64,000 bases of DNA from Trichobilharzia szidati (GCA_944472155.2 OX235271.1:80460256-80524255); one strand, 5' to 3'. Shown: positions 1 through 11,385, numbered from the stretch's first letter. Translations and numbers: made by a program. Notes: generated by a model not told the origin, from the letters alone.

Positions 1-204
1 GACTTGATATGCAAACGGAGATTTCAAACCCTGTGTCTAATTACTTCTCTCGTATTTCTAAACATTTACGATTTATTTCCTGATTATGACAATTTTGAGG
101 AAATATTTTAGTTGTGCGCTGTGTATAGAAAGAACGAAATGGGATATGAAAGCAAACAGTTTGATAAAATGAGGTAAGAGCAACTGGTATTGATAACTTT
201 GAAT

Positions 205-385
205 GTGTCGATCGTTCAGGAGTGGAACGCTTACCAATAACGCACGTGCTTCGGTTTCGATTCCCGGCTGACACACTCCTAAACCCCGCTCTACAGGTAG
301 GAAGCCCGATAAAGAGGGAGAGGCTACTGCAACATTAAGACGCAAGCTTGAAACCATATGACCCACTGGAAACACAAAGGAATGT
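205..385 (+). mobile_element. Old tRNA-derived SINE (family D-b relative)
   Basis: A tRNA-like head with a B-box (GGTTTCGATTCCC) is followed by the D-b type body ('GAAGCCCGATAAAGAGGGAGA') and tail (GCTTGAAACC ... CCACTGGAAAC). Diverged from the better copies at 15.3 and 24.8 kb. Nothing recognisable was seen in the first 200 bases of the window. Confidence 0.5.
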
Positions 386-462
386 AAGAAATAACTTTGA
401 GTACAACAAAAAAAATCCTGTCGAATATTTATAATTGACAAGATAAGTAAGGCACTAATTTG

Positions 463-606
463 AAGTGTGATGAGGAACTGAAACAGTATGGATTAACATG
501 GAGGCAAGTGAAAAGTACAGCACAAGACAGAAGCAAGTGGAGGCGTGCAGTTGAAGCCCTATGTTCCACTAGGAACCCAAGGGAACAATAATATAATAAT
601 AATAAT
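463..606 (+). mobile_element. RTE-type LINE, 3' tail only
   Basis: The last ~140 bases of the LINE family seen more fully at 51.5-51.9 kb: '...GAACTGAAACAGTATGGA' through 'TTGAAGCCCTATGTTCCACT', ending in AATAAT repeats. Extreme 5' truncation. Confidence 0.6.
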
Positions 607-1217
607 TTGAAGTTTGCAGATAGTACTTTTGTCCCCATATGAGTTGATCACAAAAAGATATTGAACTGGTTCATCAATAAGAAGGAATGAAATCAAGAAA
701 TTACAAAATAATGTGTAGATATTTTCAGTTTTATAAAGACTTATCGAAAAATAACTTAACAACACTCAATATCCTCTTATCGCGTATCTTGATGTCAGCA
801 GTAACTTTTGAATAACCGTGATACACCAAGATAAGTAACAATTTATACTTGCACATAAATCACAGACCATTGCATCTTACCCATTTACATTTCATCTTAT
901 ACGGCAACAAGTGGTCCGAATAAAATCAAAGGGCTTTTGTATTGTTTTAATCTAGTGTTACATGTTTTGTACTATAACAAATGACACTAAATAAGGGGAA
1001 CTGTAATTGTTGACACTATGTCATGTGACAGAGAGTTAAGTATGCAAATTCATTGCTCTATATATAATGCTAATTATATGTATATATATATATATCAGGT
1101 AATGATATTAATAATAGGAATAACAATATCAGTTCAATCCCATGATAATTAAATAGATATTTTCAAGTTAATCTATTTTAATGTGATTATTTCAAATGAA
1201 AGTATATAAGAATTGAA
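607..1217. other. AT-rich intergenic stretch with a TA microsatellite
   Basis: No open frame or recognisable repeat apart from a short (TA)n run near 1076-1095. Confidence 0.6.
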
Positions 1218-1665
1218 TTGGTGGATGATGACTAGCAGTGGAATCCAGGATGCACATTTCGTTCTGTTTGGGACTCGTCAACTGGATATACCTGCATTCC
1301 CCAGTGAGTGATGATGTTCCCACCGAGGCTCGAACCCAGTGCCCATAGCATCAAACGCCAAAGCGTTATCCACCAGACCACTTGGGCCACGAGAGCCACC
1401 TCTTGTGCAACGGGCACTGGGCACTGGGTTCGAGCCTCGGTGGGAACATCATCACTCACTGCGGAATGCAGGTACATCCAGATGACAAGTCCCAAACAAG
1501 ACGAAATGCGCATCCTGGATTCCACTGCTAGTCACCATCCACCAGTTAACTTCCAATTACATGCCCAGACATCGTCGAAGCATCTGCACAAGAAGCCGAC
1601 ATGTCAACCTGAAACTGAGCACTTCGGTCCAAACAATCGGCGGGAAAATCTAAAATTCAATTGAA
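1218..1665. mobile_element. Hammerhead SINE family A (Sm-alpha-like), head-to-head pair
   Basis: Two copies face away from each other: minus about 1218-1405, plus about 1406-1665. Each has a tRNA-like head with the B-box GGGTTCGAGCC, then a hammerhead-like block, then the tail 'CCACTGCTAGTCACCATCC'. The hammerhead blocks are 1243-1287 (minus) and 1476-1520 (plus), both with stem I ATCCAG/CTGGAT. The core is damaged in both: the minus copy reads TTGACGA and the plus copy ATGACAA where CTGANGA is required. GAAA is kept. The layout matches the schistosome Sm-alpha family. Both copies are predicted not to self-cleave. Confidence 0.85.
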
Positions 1666-1857
1666 TGAAAGAAAATACATAAGGATTTTGGATTTTGTTA
1701 GAATATCGAATTATATAGATTTCGTCATGAACCCACATACAGTTATTGAGAACCAAGGAGCACTAGAAAGCCATTTCATCGATGAGACTGGTTGGTGGTA
1801 ATACTATATCTCGGAATTAACAGAAGTTAGAATTTCTGAGATCAGTGAATTTCAAAC

Positions 1858-2000
1858 TGGTAGCTGAATTGGTCGACTGGCTAGCTTCATAACCTGAAGG
1901 TCCTGGGTCGTCCAATCCAAACTAGGACATAACGACTGCCCAGTGTTAGTTAGTTCTCAATGATATACTAATCTATATCGGGTTGTGACAGAATTTACAG
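1858..2000 (+). mobile_element. SINE family B, diverged fragment
   Basis: It contains the tRNA-like stretch ending in the 'CCTGAAGGTCCTGGG' block and an 'AAACTAGGAC' remnant of the hammerhead-like region. Strongly diverged. Confidence 0.5.
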
Positions 2001-2529
2001 TGAAATCTTTCTAATTTGAAAACAGCTCACCCAATGGACTGGCATAAGATACATAACTACCTAGAAGTAATAAATACTCTATAAATGTTCCCTACCACTT
2101 TATGAATATTTAAGTGTATACAGTTTCGATTCTTCAGTGAATTTGAGCTAAACCTAAATAGATTGAATAGTGGCAACAGTGACATACAATCATAGGGGTA
2201 AAATGTGCTGATAGATATTTTTTTGGTAAGTGTAGATCGCTTGCATGTACAAACTACTATGAGTCCTAACTAAAGGTCCATCAACGCCAGAAATGTGTGT
2301 ACACAGAAATATAGTGGATTTAAGTGAATTAATTTTCAATATCTCATTTTATGATGAATTATCTGTTTCCGGATTATACCACTTGGTGCTTTCTTATTTG
2401 TATGAGCTTGCATTTTAATTAAATCGATGTTTTGTTGTTATTGAGTGTACTACAAATTTCGTTGTTTGAATTATTTCCACTCACTGCCTCTAAAGCTAAA
2501 GAATGTCCTACTTTTAACCGTATGACAGT

Positions 2530-2840
2530 GTTACACGTCTCAATTTTGATCAAGAATTAACTTCAGTCAGAGAATCATTGAAAACCAGGGAGTACTGAAC
2601 AGCTGTTTAGTCGTAGTTTAACTCAAGGCGTTCAGGTTACAAGGAGGACTTGTTTACCATTCAGCCACTGGGATAGAAACCAGTGGCTCATCAATTCTAA
2701 CTACTACCAACTCGTGATATAACGCGACAGCAGGGTTGTGATCATAGGTACTTCTTCTAAAGAGTTTCAGACTAGGACGAAACCAGCTTTCGAGTACTTT
2801 ATGGTTTTCAGTGGTTCTTTAACTGAAATCCATTAGTGAA
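2530..2840. mobile_element. SINE family B, inverted head-to-head unit
   Basis: A minus piece (about 2540-2720, 'GAGAATCATTGAAAACCAGG') is followed by a plus piece (about 2725-2835) with 'AGACTAGGACGAAACCAGC' and 'TTTTCAGTGGTTCTTTAAC'. The orientation switches within the unit, as in other B copies. Confidence 0.6.
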
Positions 2841-2904
2841 CGAAATTCAAATTACTCAAATTCCAGCAAATCAACAATTAAAAATGTGACACGTTTTTGC
2901 TAAT

Positions 2905-3238
2905 GTGCACCGTGATGGCGAGCTACTTAGAATGGTGGTCACATTGCAAAACCTGAGCGTTAGAATTCAGTCTGCATCAAAGAAAGGACTAGACACGTCA
3001 CACTAGTTACTGGTGTCCAATCCAGATACCCACTACAGTCGTACAGGAGGTCAATCGTGAGCCCGAATAGCTCAGTGATAACGTCTTTGACTGGATCACT
3101 GGGTGACGCTGGTTCGAATCTCAGAAGAGACATGAGTTCCTTCAAGGTTGAAGATACGCGTTGCTGATGAGTGCCAACTAGCACGAAACCTAAGTCTCAG
3201 GCTTCCTGTGGCCGATTGCCTTCAACTATCTAATATCA
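2905..3238 (+). mobile_element. Hammerhead SINE family C, full unit
   Basis: The unit begins 'GTGCACCGTGATGGCGAGCT', passes through a tRNA-like segment with an A-box TAGCTCAGTG and B-box GGTTCGAATCTC, then a hammerhead block at 3158-3202, and ends near 'CTATCTAATATC'. It is the only clearly single-orientation C copy in the window. Confidence 0.8.
3158..3202 (+). ncRNA. Hammerhead ribozyme motif, family C
   Basis: The core CTGATGA is intact at 3164-3170. Stem II is GTGC/GCAC around a CAACTA loop, followed by GAAA and the UC cleavage dinucleotide. Stem III is CCTAAG, which breaks the CCTAGG palindrome seen in better copies, and stem I (GCGTTG against TCAGGC) has lost pairing. Weakened relative to the copy at 45.58 kb. 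Confidence 0.65.
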
Positions 3239-3900
3239 TATCAAAGTTTGTTTAGTGTAATGTCTATTAGTGACTGAAGTTGAAAAGATACTTCATGAAC
3301 TTGTTTTCGTTAAAATCTAGCAACACCTCACAAATCTTTGGAAGATTTGTTAGTTAAAACGATATTCATGTCGGTTTGACGAGAGATTCTTTCCACTGCT
3401 GTGAACGCCTTACTGTTCCTCTAAGTTCATTAGTACTTAATTGTTCTGTCTTTTTGCATTCTGTCAGGCACAAATTCTGGAGATGGTTTGTTAGATAATA
3501 ATAATAAGAAGTTATTTCTGCTTATGTGAAACACCTTATAAGAGTTACCTGTGAAATGTTTTATTGCACACAAGAATCAAACTCATTAGACGTGTGAATA
3601 AACCCTTTTAATTGATTTATTTTTAAGGAGATATACCAAGCGAGATAATTACGAGGAAATTAAGAAAATCAGTTCAAAGAACTTTTAATGCTGGCGAACT
3701 ACACATCTTATTCTCTACACGATCGATGGTGCTACCTTGACTGAAAGATGAAGTATCTAGACTAGTCTCTTCAAATTGTATCTACCAATTCAACTGAGCT
3801 TGTGGAGCGAGTTAAATTGTCTGTTGCTCTAGGAACTTGATTTTTCGTGCTCGAGAACATCGCCCACTATGACTAAGTAAAGGTGTAGTGAAAAGCCACT
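3239..3900. other. Intronless AT-rich stretch, nothing assigned
   Basis: No coding signal, conserved repeat or structured element was recognised. Confidence 0.5.
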
Positions 3901-3904
3901 AACA

Positions 3905-4110
3905 GTTCGATATTGGACCATCTGGTGCAAACCAGTCACAAAGCCAGCGTAGAAGAATCCTTTTCTATAATATACCGGGTGCCTAACAAATTATCAAAAT
4001 CATCGAAGCATCACGTGCTCCAAACAGCAGAGGCTATTGCAATTCGCCTCAAACAACCAGTGCTCTGTGTGCAAAAGAAACAAGTCCAGCCAACCACTAC
4101 TACTGCCCTG
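3905..4110 (+). pseudogene. PLE fragment, carboxy-terminal endonuclease end
   Basis: The translation includes 'FSIIYRVPNKLSKS', 'AEAIAIRLKQPVLCVQKK'. This is the region just after the GIY-YIG domain in PLEs ('...A.AI...KP.LC.QK'). Only the end of the ORF is present. The following ORF to 4540 gave no recognisable family. Confidence 0.6.
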
Positions 4111-4569
4111 GCCTTCAGTAGAGACTATAAACTCATGATATTTGAAATATTATCTTTCATAATTCTTCTGACATTCAGATTATTTTATGTTGATGCTACT
4201 GAACTGTAATCTACTGATATTATTGATTCGCGGTTATTTAATCATTAATGTTGTTCATAACACTAATTCATTCATTCACTATAATGTATATATAACTGTA
4301 GAGCCTGATGATGAAGTTATCGAAAAGAGTGCTCCGTATTCAGTATCCATTCTTTTGAAAAATTTATATCTCGATAGGATTTTAAAACGAGCAATAAATG
4401 TTGATAGATCGAATTCTCGATTTACTCAGTTCGAGGTGAAATTTCGCCACAGATTCCTTTGGAAACCGAAACTATTCCGATCACAATATCTGGTCTTCTT
4501 CAGTCAAGAAACCCAGCGTAAATTATATACTACTGACTAATTTAGATAATAAGGCACAGCTTAATAAAT

Positions 4570-4915
4570 TCATCGAATTTGGGTAGAATTCTTCAGCTGA
4601 ACACTCTACATACATTTTCACACACTTCCAGCTGTCTATATCCTTGTGAGTGTGTTTGTGGAAGCAAATACATAAGCTGTACGGAAAGGTGATTATATAT
4701 TCACATGATGAGGCGTTTACCCAAGCAATCGAAAAATACTGAGGTCAAGATGCCAAAAGGTTCAATAAAAAGGTATCTTATAGGCTACAGATACGATACT
4801 GAAGCTGTCATGTCATTAACTGTTGTCAGCTGTTGTGGAGACCTGTGCAGTTAAGGTATATAAACCTGGTCTTTGTGTTCAGAAGGAAATGGTGGCCACT
4901 TTGACCCTACCATAA
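4570..4915 (+). pseudogene. Decayed PLE GIY-YIG endonuclease
   Basis: Reading across frames gives a cysteine-rich 'CECVCGSKYIS' stretch like the PLE zinc-finger plus YIG segment. A carboxy-terminal 'YKPGLCVQKEMVATL' block follows near 4855-4905. Stops and shifts break the frame. Confidence 0.5.
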
Positions 4916-4963
4916 TACTAACTGTAATTATTTGATTCAACCGATTATTATTATTTTATTTCA

Positions 4964-5145
4964 GCGTCAGTGGCACAGCAGTTAGGACTCTCACCAGCCA
5001 TGCACATGGTCTTGAGTTCGATTCCCTGCCGACGCACACCTAATATCAATGGTTGGTCTGCAAAATTTGGGCCAGCGATGTCATATGCTGAAAATTCCAT
5101 ACTTGTACCAATAATACGTATGGAATCAAGCCATAATAAAAAAAA
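4964..5145 (+). mobile_element. tRNA-derived SINE, family D-a
   Basis: A head like a tRNA ('GTGGCACAGCAGTTAGGA', B-box AGTTCGATTCC, closing CCGACGCAC) is followed by the D-a body and a tail ending 'GGAATCAAGCCATAATA' plus an A-run. Single orientation, no hammerhead block. Confidence 0.8.
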
Positions 5146-5540
5146 CTTTCTTTGGTCAGTACCATCATCTTAACTCGTTTCATTATTATTGTTATTATTC
5201 AGTTCACGATTCCTAACATTTCCAAGTTCTTTATCTGATAACTGATTATTAATTATAAAGTGATGCAACTAAACCTTAATTCATTATTGTCTTAATGGGT
5301 TATATTCCTTCTCCCTTATCTATCGGAACTTGATCTGTAAAGTATTCATATCTATCGTATTGCGTGAAAAATCCTTTGTATTTTATTTACTTATCAGTCA
5401 TAAATATCCCAGTGTATTTCTAGCAGTAGGTATATCACTGTGTGTAGAGTATTCAGCTGAAGAGTCCTGTTGAAACCAGGTGGATTTATTAAATCCTGCT
5501 TCATCAACATTTGTAGCTTGTTTTAAACACTTTCAATATA
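5146..5540. other. Nothing recognised
   Basis: AT-rich sequence without a supported feature. Confidence 0.5.
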
Positions 5541-5790
5541 GAGGAAATTGATTGGTAGAATCCAGGATTCACAATTCGTCCTACTTGGGACTCATCATCT
5601 GGATGTACTTGGTTTCCGCAGTGAGTGATGATGCACATCCTGGATTCCACTGCTTGTCACCATCCACCAGTTAACTTCAAGTTACATGCCCAGATATCGT
5701 CAAAACATCTGCACAAGAAGCAGACATATCAACCTGAGACCGAGCACTTCGGTTCAATCAATTGACGGGAAAATCTAAAATTGAATTAAA
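5541..5790. mobile_element. Hammerhead SINE family A, short inverted unit
   Basis: A minus piece (about 5548-5632) contains a hammerhead-like block with stem I ATCCAG/CTGGAT, stem II GTCC/GGAC, core ATGATGA (first base A instead of C) and GAAT instead of GAAA. A plus piece follows, starting 'CACATCCTGGATTCC', just before the position of the cleavage site, and runs to the family tail near 5790. Confidence 0.75.
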
Positions 5791-5914
5791 CTTTCATTAT
5801 ATATTTCCTAAGTAGCTATTTAGACGTAAAGTAAAACAAAATGGCTCCTAGCATGATTTTTAGAAACAAGTTAAGGACTTTCACCTTCCAATTATTTGAG
5901 GAATTTTTTCGTGT

Positions 5915-7021
5915 ATGTCACACAACTTTATCGATTTTAAGAAGGCCTTTGACCGTGTGTGGCACGAAGGCTTATGGCAAGTCATGAATAACTACAATAT
6001 AGATAAAAACATAATTGAGGTTATTAAGTCTTTATATAACAAATCTAGTAGTGCAGTATCTCTAAATAATCAAACTGGCGAGTTCTTCAGAACAACTATA
6101 GGAGTACGCCAAGGGTGCATTCTCTCACCAGTCCTCTTTAATTTATTCCTCGAACATATTATGACACAAACCCTACATGACTTTACACCGACACTTAGCA
6201 TAAACGGAAGACCAATTTCCAACCTCAGATTTGCTGATGATATAGCCCTCATTGGGGAAAACATTGATCAAGTTCAGGACCTCACCTCAAGACTTGATGT
6301 TGCAACCAAATCTGTGGGCATGGAAATCAGCACAGAAAAAAGCAAAATACTCATTAACGGAGGAAACAACTCAGATAGATGTATCAGACTTGATGGACAT
6401 GTATTAGAAGAGGTTGAAACTTTCAAATACCTTGGGTCTACCCTAACAAAAGATGGAAGGTCCACTAAGGAAATAAAAATTCGACTAAACCTAGCCTCTG
6501 CCACCATGTCCAAGTTAGGGAAAATATGGAAGAGCAACATCAGCGTCTCAGCAAAAATGAAACTCTACTCGTCACTGGTCCTCTCTGTATTCCTATATGG
6601 ATGTGAGAGCTGGACCCTGAATGCAGAGACAGAAAGAAGAATACAAGCCTTCGAAAACAAAAGCTATAGAAGGATCCTAGGAATAAGTTACCTTGAAAGG
6701 AAAACTAATGAATATGTCTTACACCAGGTCCATAGACTGGCAGGAAAACAGGAACCACTCCTTTCAGTCGTAAAGAAACGGAAACTACAATGGTTCGGCC
6801 ACACGGTAAGACATGACACACTGTCCAAAACGATTCTACAAGGCACAGTAGGAGGAGCACGAAAGAGAGGTCGACCGAATAAGAGCTGGCTTGACAACAT
6901 AAAAGAGTGGACTGAAATGCCCTTGGATACGCTACAGAAAATAGCATTAAACCGAGAAGAATGGCGAAGACTGATAGCGCGAACTGTCATAGCACCCCCA
7001 CGACGAAAGTCAAGGGACTGA
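5915..7021 (+). CDS. 5'-truncated RTE-type LINE reverse transcriptase
   Basis: This ORF encodes the second half of a non-LTR reverse transcriptase. Family sequence starts at 'FIDFKKAFDRV', continues through 'GVRQGCILSPVLF' and the catalytic FADD (residues 106-109), then 'YLGSTLTKDG', 'YGCESWTL', 'RRILGIS' and the carboxy-terminal 'LQWFGH...RGRP..SWLDNI' domain typical of the RTE clade. The endonuclease and first part of RT are absent. The apparent Met at 5915 lies in flanking DNA inside the target-site duplication, so it is not a genuine start. There is no internal stop over 368 codons, suggesting a fairly young insertion. The copy cannot encode an active enzyme. Confidence 0.9.
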   Translation: MSHNFIDFKKAFDRVWHEGLWQVMNNYNIDKNIIEVIKSLYNKSSSAVSLNNQTGEFFRTTIGVRQGCILSPVLFNLFLEHIMTQTLHDFTPTLSINGRPISNLRFADDIALIGENIDQVQDLTSRLDVATKSVGMEISTEKSKILINGGNNSDRCIRLDGHVLEEVETFKYLGSTLTKDGRSTKEIKIRLNLASATMSKLGKIWKSNISVSAKMKLYSSLVLSVFLYGCESWTLNAETERRIQAFENKSYRRILGISYLERKTNEYVLHQVHRLAGKQEPLLSVVKKRKLQWFGHTVRHDTLSKTILQGTVGGARKRGRPNKSWLDNIKEWTEMPLDTLQKIALNREEWRRLIARTVIAPPRRKSRD

Positions 7022-7032
7022 TGATGATGATG
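5929..7032 (+). mobile_element. RTE-type LINE insertion, 5' truncated
   Basis: The insertion ends in a (TGA)n microsatellite tail typical of RTE elements. Near-identical direct repeats flank it: ATGTCACACAACTT at 5915-5928 and ATGTCACAAACTTA at 7033-7046. They look like a target-site duplication. Confidence 0.85.
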
Positions 7033-7372
7033 ATGTCACAAACTTATAATGATGATGAATTTGATCACTTTCAGTCTTTATCCCATGAATTTTAGCCTAA
7101 ACGTTTGTATATAGCATAACATCGAAATAGTGTCATCCTAAAATAGCATAAATAATTTCCTCGCTCAAGCACAATCTTGAAGTTTATGAATAAATTATTA
7201 ATTTGATTCCGAGGAGTTTTCTTTATCTGATTTCCTTTAATCAATACAAAAGTGCAATTCACGTGTGAAGTTCAAATCTTCAGCTTGATTACAAATAGTA
7301 TAATGTATTCTATTAGTTATATAATCAATTCCAACGATGGTCTAAGATGGTATGAAGATTATTAGATTTGTT

Positions 7373-7732
7373 GATATGATATGGTTGGAGGCAATCGGCC
7401 ACAGGAAGCCTTGGACCTAGGTTTCGTGCTAGTTGACCCTCACCAGTCAGCAAGGCGTATCTGCAACCTTGAAGGAACTAATGTCCCTTGTGAGATTCGA
7501 ACCCGCGTCACCCAGTGCTGCAGTCAGAGACGTTACCACAGAGCTATTCGGGCTCGCGATTGACTTTCTGTAGGACTGTATTGAATACTTTTGATTAGAA
7601 ACCATTTAATTTCAATAATTCACAGTACACCGTGATGATGAGCCATCTAGAATGGTGGCCACATTGTAAACCTGACTGATAGGACTAGATACATTACACT
7701 AGTTACTAACCAGTGTCCAATCAAAAGTATTG
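7373..7732. mobile_element. Hammerhead SINE family C, inverted unit with TSD
   Basis: A minus piece (7373 to about 7610) carries the tRNA-like part and a hammerhead block at 7408-7456. A plus piece (about 7625-7732) carries the 'ACACCGTGATGATGAGCC ... GTGTCCAATC' part. The flanks share TTAGATTTGTT (7362-7372 and 7733-7743). Stem I (GCCTTG/CAAGGC), GAAA and CCTAGG are kept, but the core is expanded to CTGACTGGTGA, a variant shared with the copies at 17.7 and 27.8 kb. Confidence 0.8.
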
Positions 7733-7744
7733 TTAGATTTGTTC

Positions 7745-8055
7745 ATCAAAGTAAACGTAGATAAGGAAAAAGGAGATAAACCAGCATAAGTTCTAATGAA
7801 CATAGAATGTTATACTCTATGACTCAGTTTGTTCTGTTACGTTGAACAGGTTGTTGACAACAAGGGAAATTACCATGTTATTTACATTATTTTTTTAAGT
7901 CTTTTTTGGCCTAATCCACAAATTGTGTCAGTTTCTAGACCAAGGGGTCAGATTTTTTCTTATGTAAGCTAATCCTTATTGTTCATTCATTTAGTATTCA
8001 TCAAGCTACCAAATTAACTCGAGTGCTATATAAATAATTGTGCACTGGGCTTCAC
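7745..8055. other. Nothing recognised
   Basis: No coding or repeat signal that I can support. Confidence 0.5.
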
Positions 8056-8059
8056 ACAG

Positions 8060-9250
8060 GACTGACAAACTGATTGAATTTTCAACGTAGAACTTTCCGT
8101 TGAAATATAGCAGTTCGAGTTGCCAGACTTCGTAACAGCACACACAAAGTTAGAGAAATGCAAAGAAACTCAAAGGAAATGTACTGCGGAAAGAATAGTC
8201 ACAAGAAAAATAATGAAAACTTTACCCATGAAATAAATCATAAGAGTAAAGCCTTGACAGCTAAGGGGAACAGTTCTTACAAGATCTATATACATATCCC
8301 TCCACACACACTCTGTCTCTCTAGCTCTGGGTGCTAGAATGGTAGGGTGCTCTGTGATCTACTACATGTCTTTGGGTGGTCAGTGCTCGACGCACAGACG
8401 TAAACAGTTCTTTTAGGTCATCTGTTTCTGAAATATTTACCCCTGTCATCTTTAAGCTTTCCCATGCATCTGGCAAATTGGGGCTTATAACAGCACTAGA
8501 TTATTTTTTTCTTCAAATTGCTGAATACACCAAAGACATTGCTCCTCTCATGATGTAGATAACTCACTTGACAAGAACCTATGCAGTTCTGCAAACTTTA
8601 CCAATTTCAGCTTGCTACGCTAAGTGTGCTTTTCCTTATCCGATATCGTTAACGCCGTCTGAACTGTCAATGCAATCACTTGCACTTAATCTATCTGGGG
8701 TATAGCGATCTGAGAGGTGGATAGGCTTCAAAATTACTGTCTTGATAGGCTTATTGCATCTTCCAGGCCGAATGATTCTTTGTCAAAGGCATCGGTCATC
8801 AATAGACACCTGGTTGTTGCCGTCTTGCCTTGATTTGATCGGAACTTTATGGCTCACCACTTGCTAGGACTTTATAAGAGGATAAGTGGAACTGTTGACA
8901 GGTCTGGGATATTGTGACCTTTCCCATTCTCTTCCCATTGAGGCTTGTTCTCGATTTTGATAGAATTTCGTCGGTTTATTGTAGTTGGACACAGTGCAAA
9001 ACCAACTTCTCTCTGAGTTGTTCTTTTGTAACCTTCGTAGTAAGTATTTCTTTTTAGCGATTTGTAAAACCACTAATGAAGATTTCTGTTTATGACAGTC
9101 TCTTTCGCTTCATCAAATACTGGACCTTCTTAGAACTGGCGTAGTCTAGCAGCTGCGTCATAAACATTCTCCAGCCATTGGTTCTTAGCGTCTCAAAGAC
9201 CCCAGTCTAAACCCACCTACCATGCTCAAAAGAACATCCAGACTTCATGA
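8060..9250 (-). mobile_element. Decayed LINE fragments around unidentified sequence
   Basis: Positions 8075-8270 match the 3' untranslated end of the LINE family at 52.1 kb ('CAGTTCGAGTTGCCA'). Positions 9150-9250 match its end-of-ORF region ('CCAGCCATTGGTTCTTAGCGTC'). The 860 bases between them have stop-ridden frames and were not identified. They could be another old mobile element. Confidence 0.4.
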
Positions 9251-9825
9251 ACAGATTGTTACCCAAAGCTTACAAAGTAAGGCTAATTTGAAGATTCATT
9301 AACAGGTCTAACAATCTTTGCCGTAAGTAATGAGTATATTACAGTTTCTAAATTCAATACAATCCTATTAACTTAGCTTATATTCAACTAATTCGCCCTA
9401 AAATCTGATCATGAATTCATGCGTTGATGAGGCATGGTACTGACTACCGTTTTCGCTGACTGTAACACTGTCCCACACTAAACACGTAATCAAGGATTGT
9501 GTTTAACTAAGCTGTTTGATGTATATTATAGATTGTATGAATTGTTAAGAAATAAACCAAACAATGAATGATTATTCCTTACCATATTCAAAAAACAATT
9601 AATTATTTGAGAAAATAAACCTCACTTGAAAGATAATATGTTTACAGTCAACAATTTCATCAGTTTACTAAACAAATAATCAAGTAGATTATAACCAGTA
9701 ATTAAGTGAAACATTGAAAAATCAATAACGCACTCAAACACTTTCCTTTTGCTGATATAAAACATATCTGTCACATTGAATGTACACTAACAATGTTTAA
9801 TAAATATTCCTTAAACATAATTCTA
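9251..9825. other. AT-rich, nothing recognised
   Basis: No supported feature. Confidence 0.5.
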
Positions 9826-9970
9826 ATGTGTCGATGGTCCATTGGTAGACATGCTAACCAGCTATATTGAAGCTCTGAGTTCGATTCTTAGCCAACGTAC
9901 TGGTAACCGCTCAGTCAATAGTGGAATTGAGAAAGAGGGAAGGTTGGGTATGAGACTGGTAAATTCACTC
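9826..9970 (+). mobile_element. tRNA-derived SINE, truncated
   Basis: tRNA-like head 'GATGGTCCATTGGTAGACAT' with B-box AGTTCGATTCT, and the D-b type body 'GGGAAGGTTGGGTATGAGAC'. It runs directly into LINE sequence. Confidence 0.55.
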
Positions 9971-9974
9971 CCGA

Positions 9975-11385
9975 GGATTGGAAGAAAGGCTACTTATTCA
10001 AACTACCAAAGAAAGGAGACTTAAGTCAATGCAAGAACTGGTGCGGAATTATGCTCCTGTCTATCCCAAGCAAAATACTAAGCCGCATCATCCTGGAGAG
10101 AACCAAACATGCCCTGGATGAAACCTTCGACTGAAACAGACTGGATTCAGGAGAAACAGGTCATGCATTGATCAGATCACCACATTACGGATCATCATTG
10201 AACAGAGCCTGGAATGGCAGTCACCTCTCTACCTCAACTTCATTGACTTAGAAAAGACCTTCGACAGCGTCGGTCGAGAGGTGATTTAGCAACTACTTCG
10301 TTACTACGGGTGTCACCGACAATTATACATCTCACCCAACAGCTGTGTGACAATGCTGCATGCCAAGTAATCCACAACGGGAAACTTACAGAACCCTTCG
10401 AAGTGAGGACAGGAGTAAGACAAGGCTGCCTACTATCTCTAATGACTTTCGTGATTGCAGTAGATTGGATAATGCGATAGACAGCGGGCAGTGAGAAAAC
10501 AGGCATAAAATGGACCCTCAAAAAAACATGGACGATCTGCACTTCGCCGATGATATATGTCTGATTTCCCACAAACTGGATAATATGCAAGTGGAAAAAA
10601 AAGCAAGTTGGCAGAAGAAGCATCCAGAGATGATAGGACTTCCAGTTAACACTGACAAAACGGAAATGATCAAGATTCCTGACCAACAGGAACAGCAACA
10701 ACAACAGACAACAATCAGCATACATGAAAGGAATGTGAAAGGAGCAAACTCCCTCACCTACCTAACTAGGAAGCATCCATCCAACTACAGGCGGACGGAA
10801 CTGGTGAGGATATCGAAGTGAGGATAGGGAAAGCAAGGCAAGCTCTCATTACTCTCAAGTCTGTGTAGAGATCAACAGCACTCAGCATCAAAAATAAGAT
10901 CCGGATTTTCAAATCCATTGTGAAGTCAGTCACTGCTAGTATACGGATGAGAGACTTGGTGCCGCGTCAAGAAGGACACTTCGAACAAATTACAGACCTT
11001 CATCAACAGCTGTCTTCGCTCAATACTCAAGACCAGATGTCCAGAAAAGATCTGGGATAGGGAAAGATCTCTGGGAACGAACCAACCCAGGAGGAACCAA
11101 CTGTGCAACAAATATGGAGGAAGAAATGGAGGTGGATTGGCCATACTCTGAGGAAACCATCAAGTGACAGCACAAGATAGGCCCTAGAGTGGAAGCCGAA
11201 CTGGAAGCGGCGAGTTGGTCGTCGATGCAAGGGTGACTTGGAGGAGGTCATGTGAAGAAGCGATGAAAGCATGTGGCTAGACGTGTAGCCAGGTGAAAAC
11301 TTTAGGAGAGAACCGAACGCAGTGGAGACGTGCGGCTGAATCCTTATGTTCCTCTAGGAATTAAAGGAAATAATAATAATAAAAG
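9975..11385 (+). pseudogene. Degenerate RTE-type LINE, RT to 3' end
   Basis: Across broken frames the RT blocks are in order: 'KKGDLSQCKNW', 'GIMLLSIPSKIL', a 'GVRQGC'-like block near 10410, 'HFADDICLI' near 10545, then the tail region. The 3' end gives 'LRLWNIKR'-free LINE UTR with 'GCCTATGTTCCTC'-like sequence and an AATAAT tail near 11370. Many stops. Same family as the copies at 22.4, 33.6 and 51.5 kb. Confidence 0.75.

Noticed and set aside
4187..4540. 117-codon plus-strand ORF
   Set aside because: No recognisable motif; it starts with hydrophobic low-complexity sequence and lies between PLE fragments.
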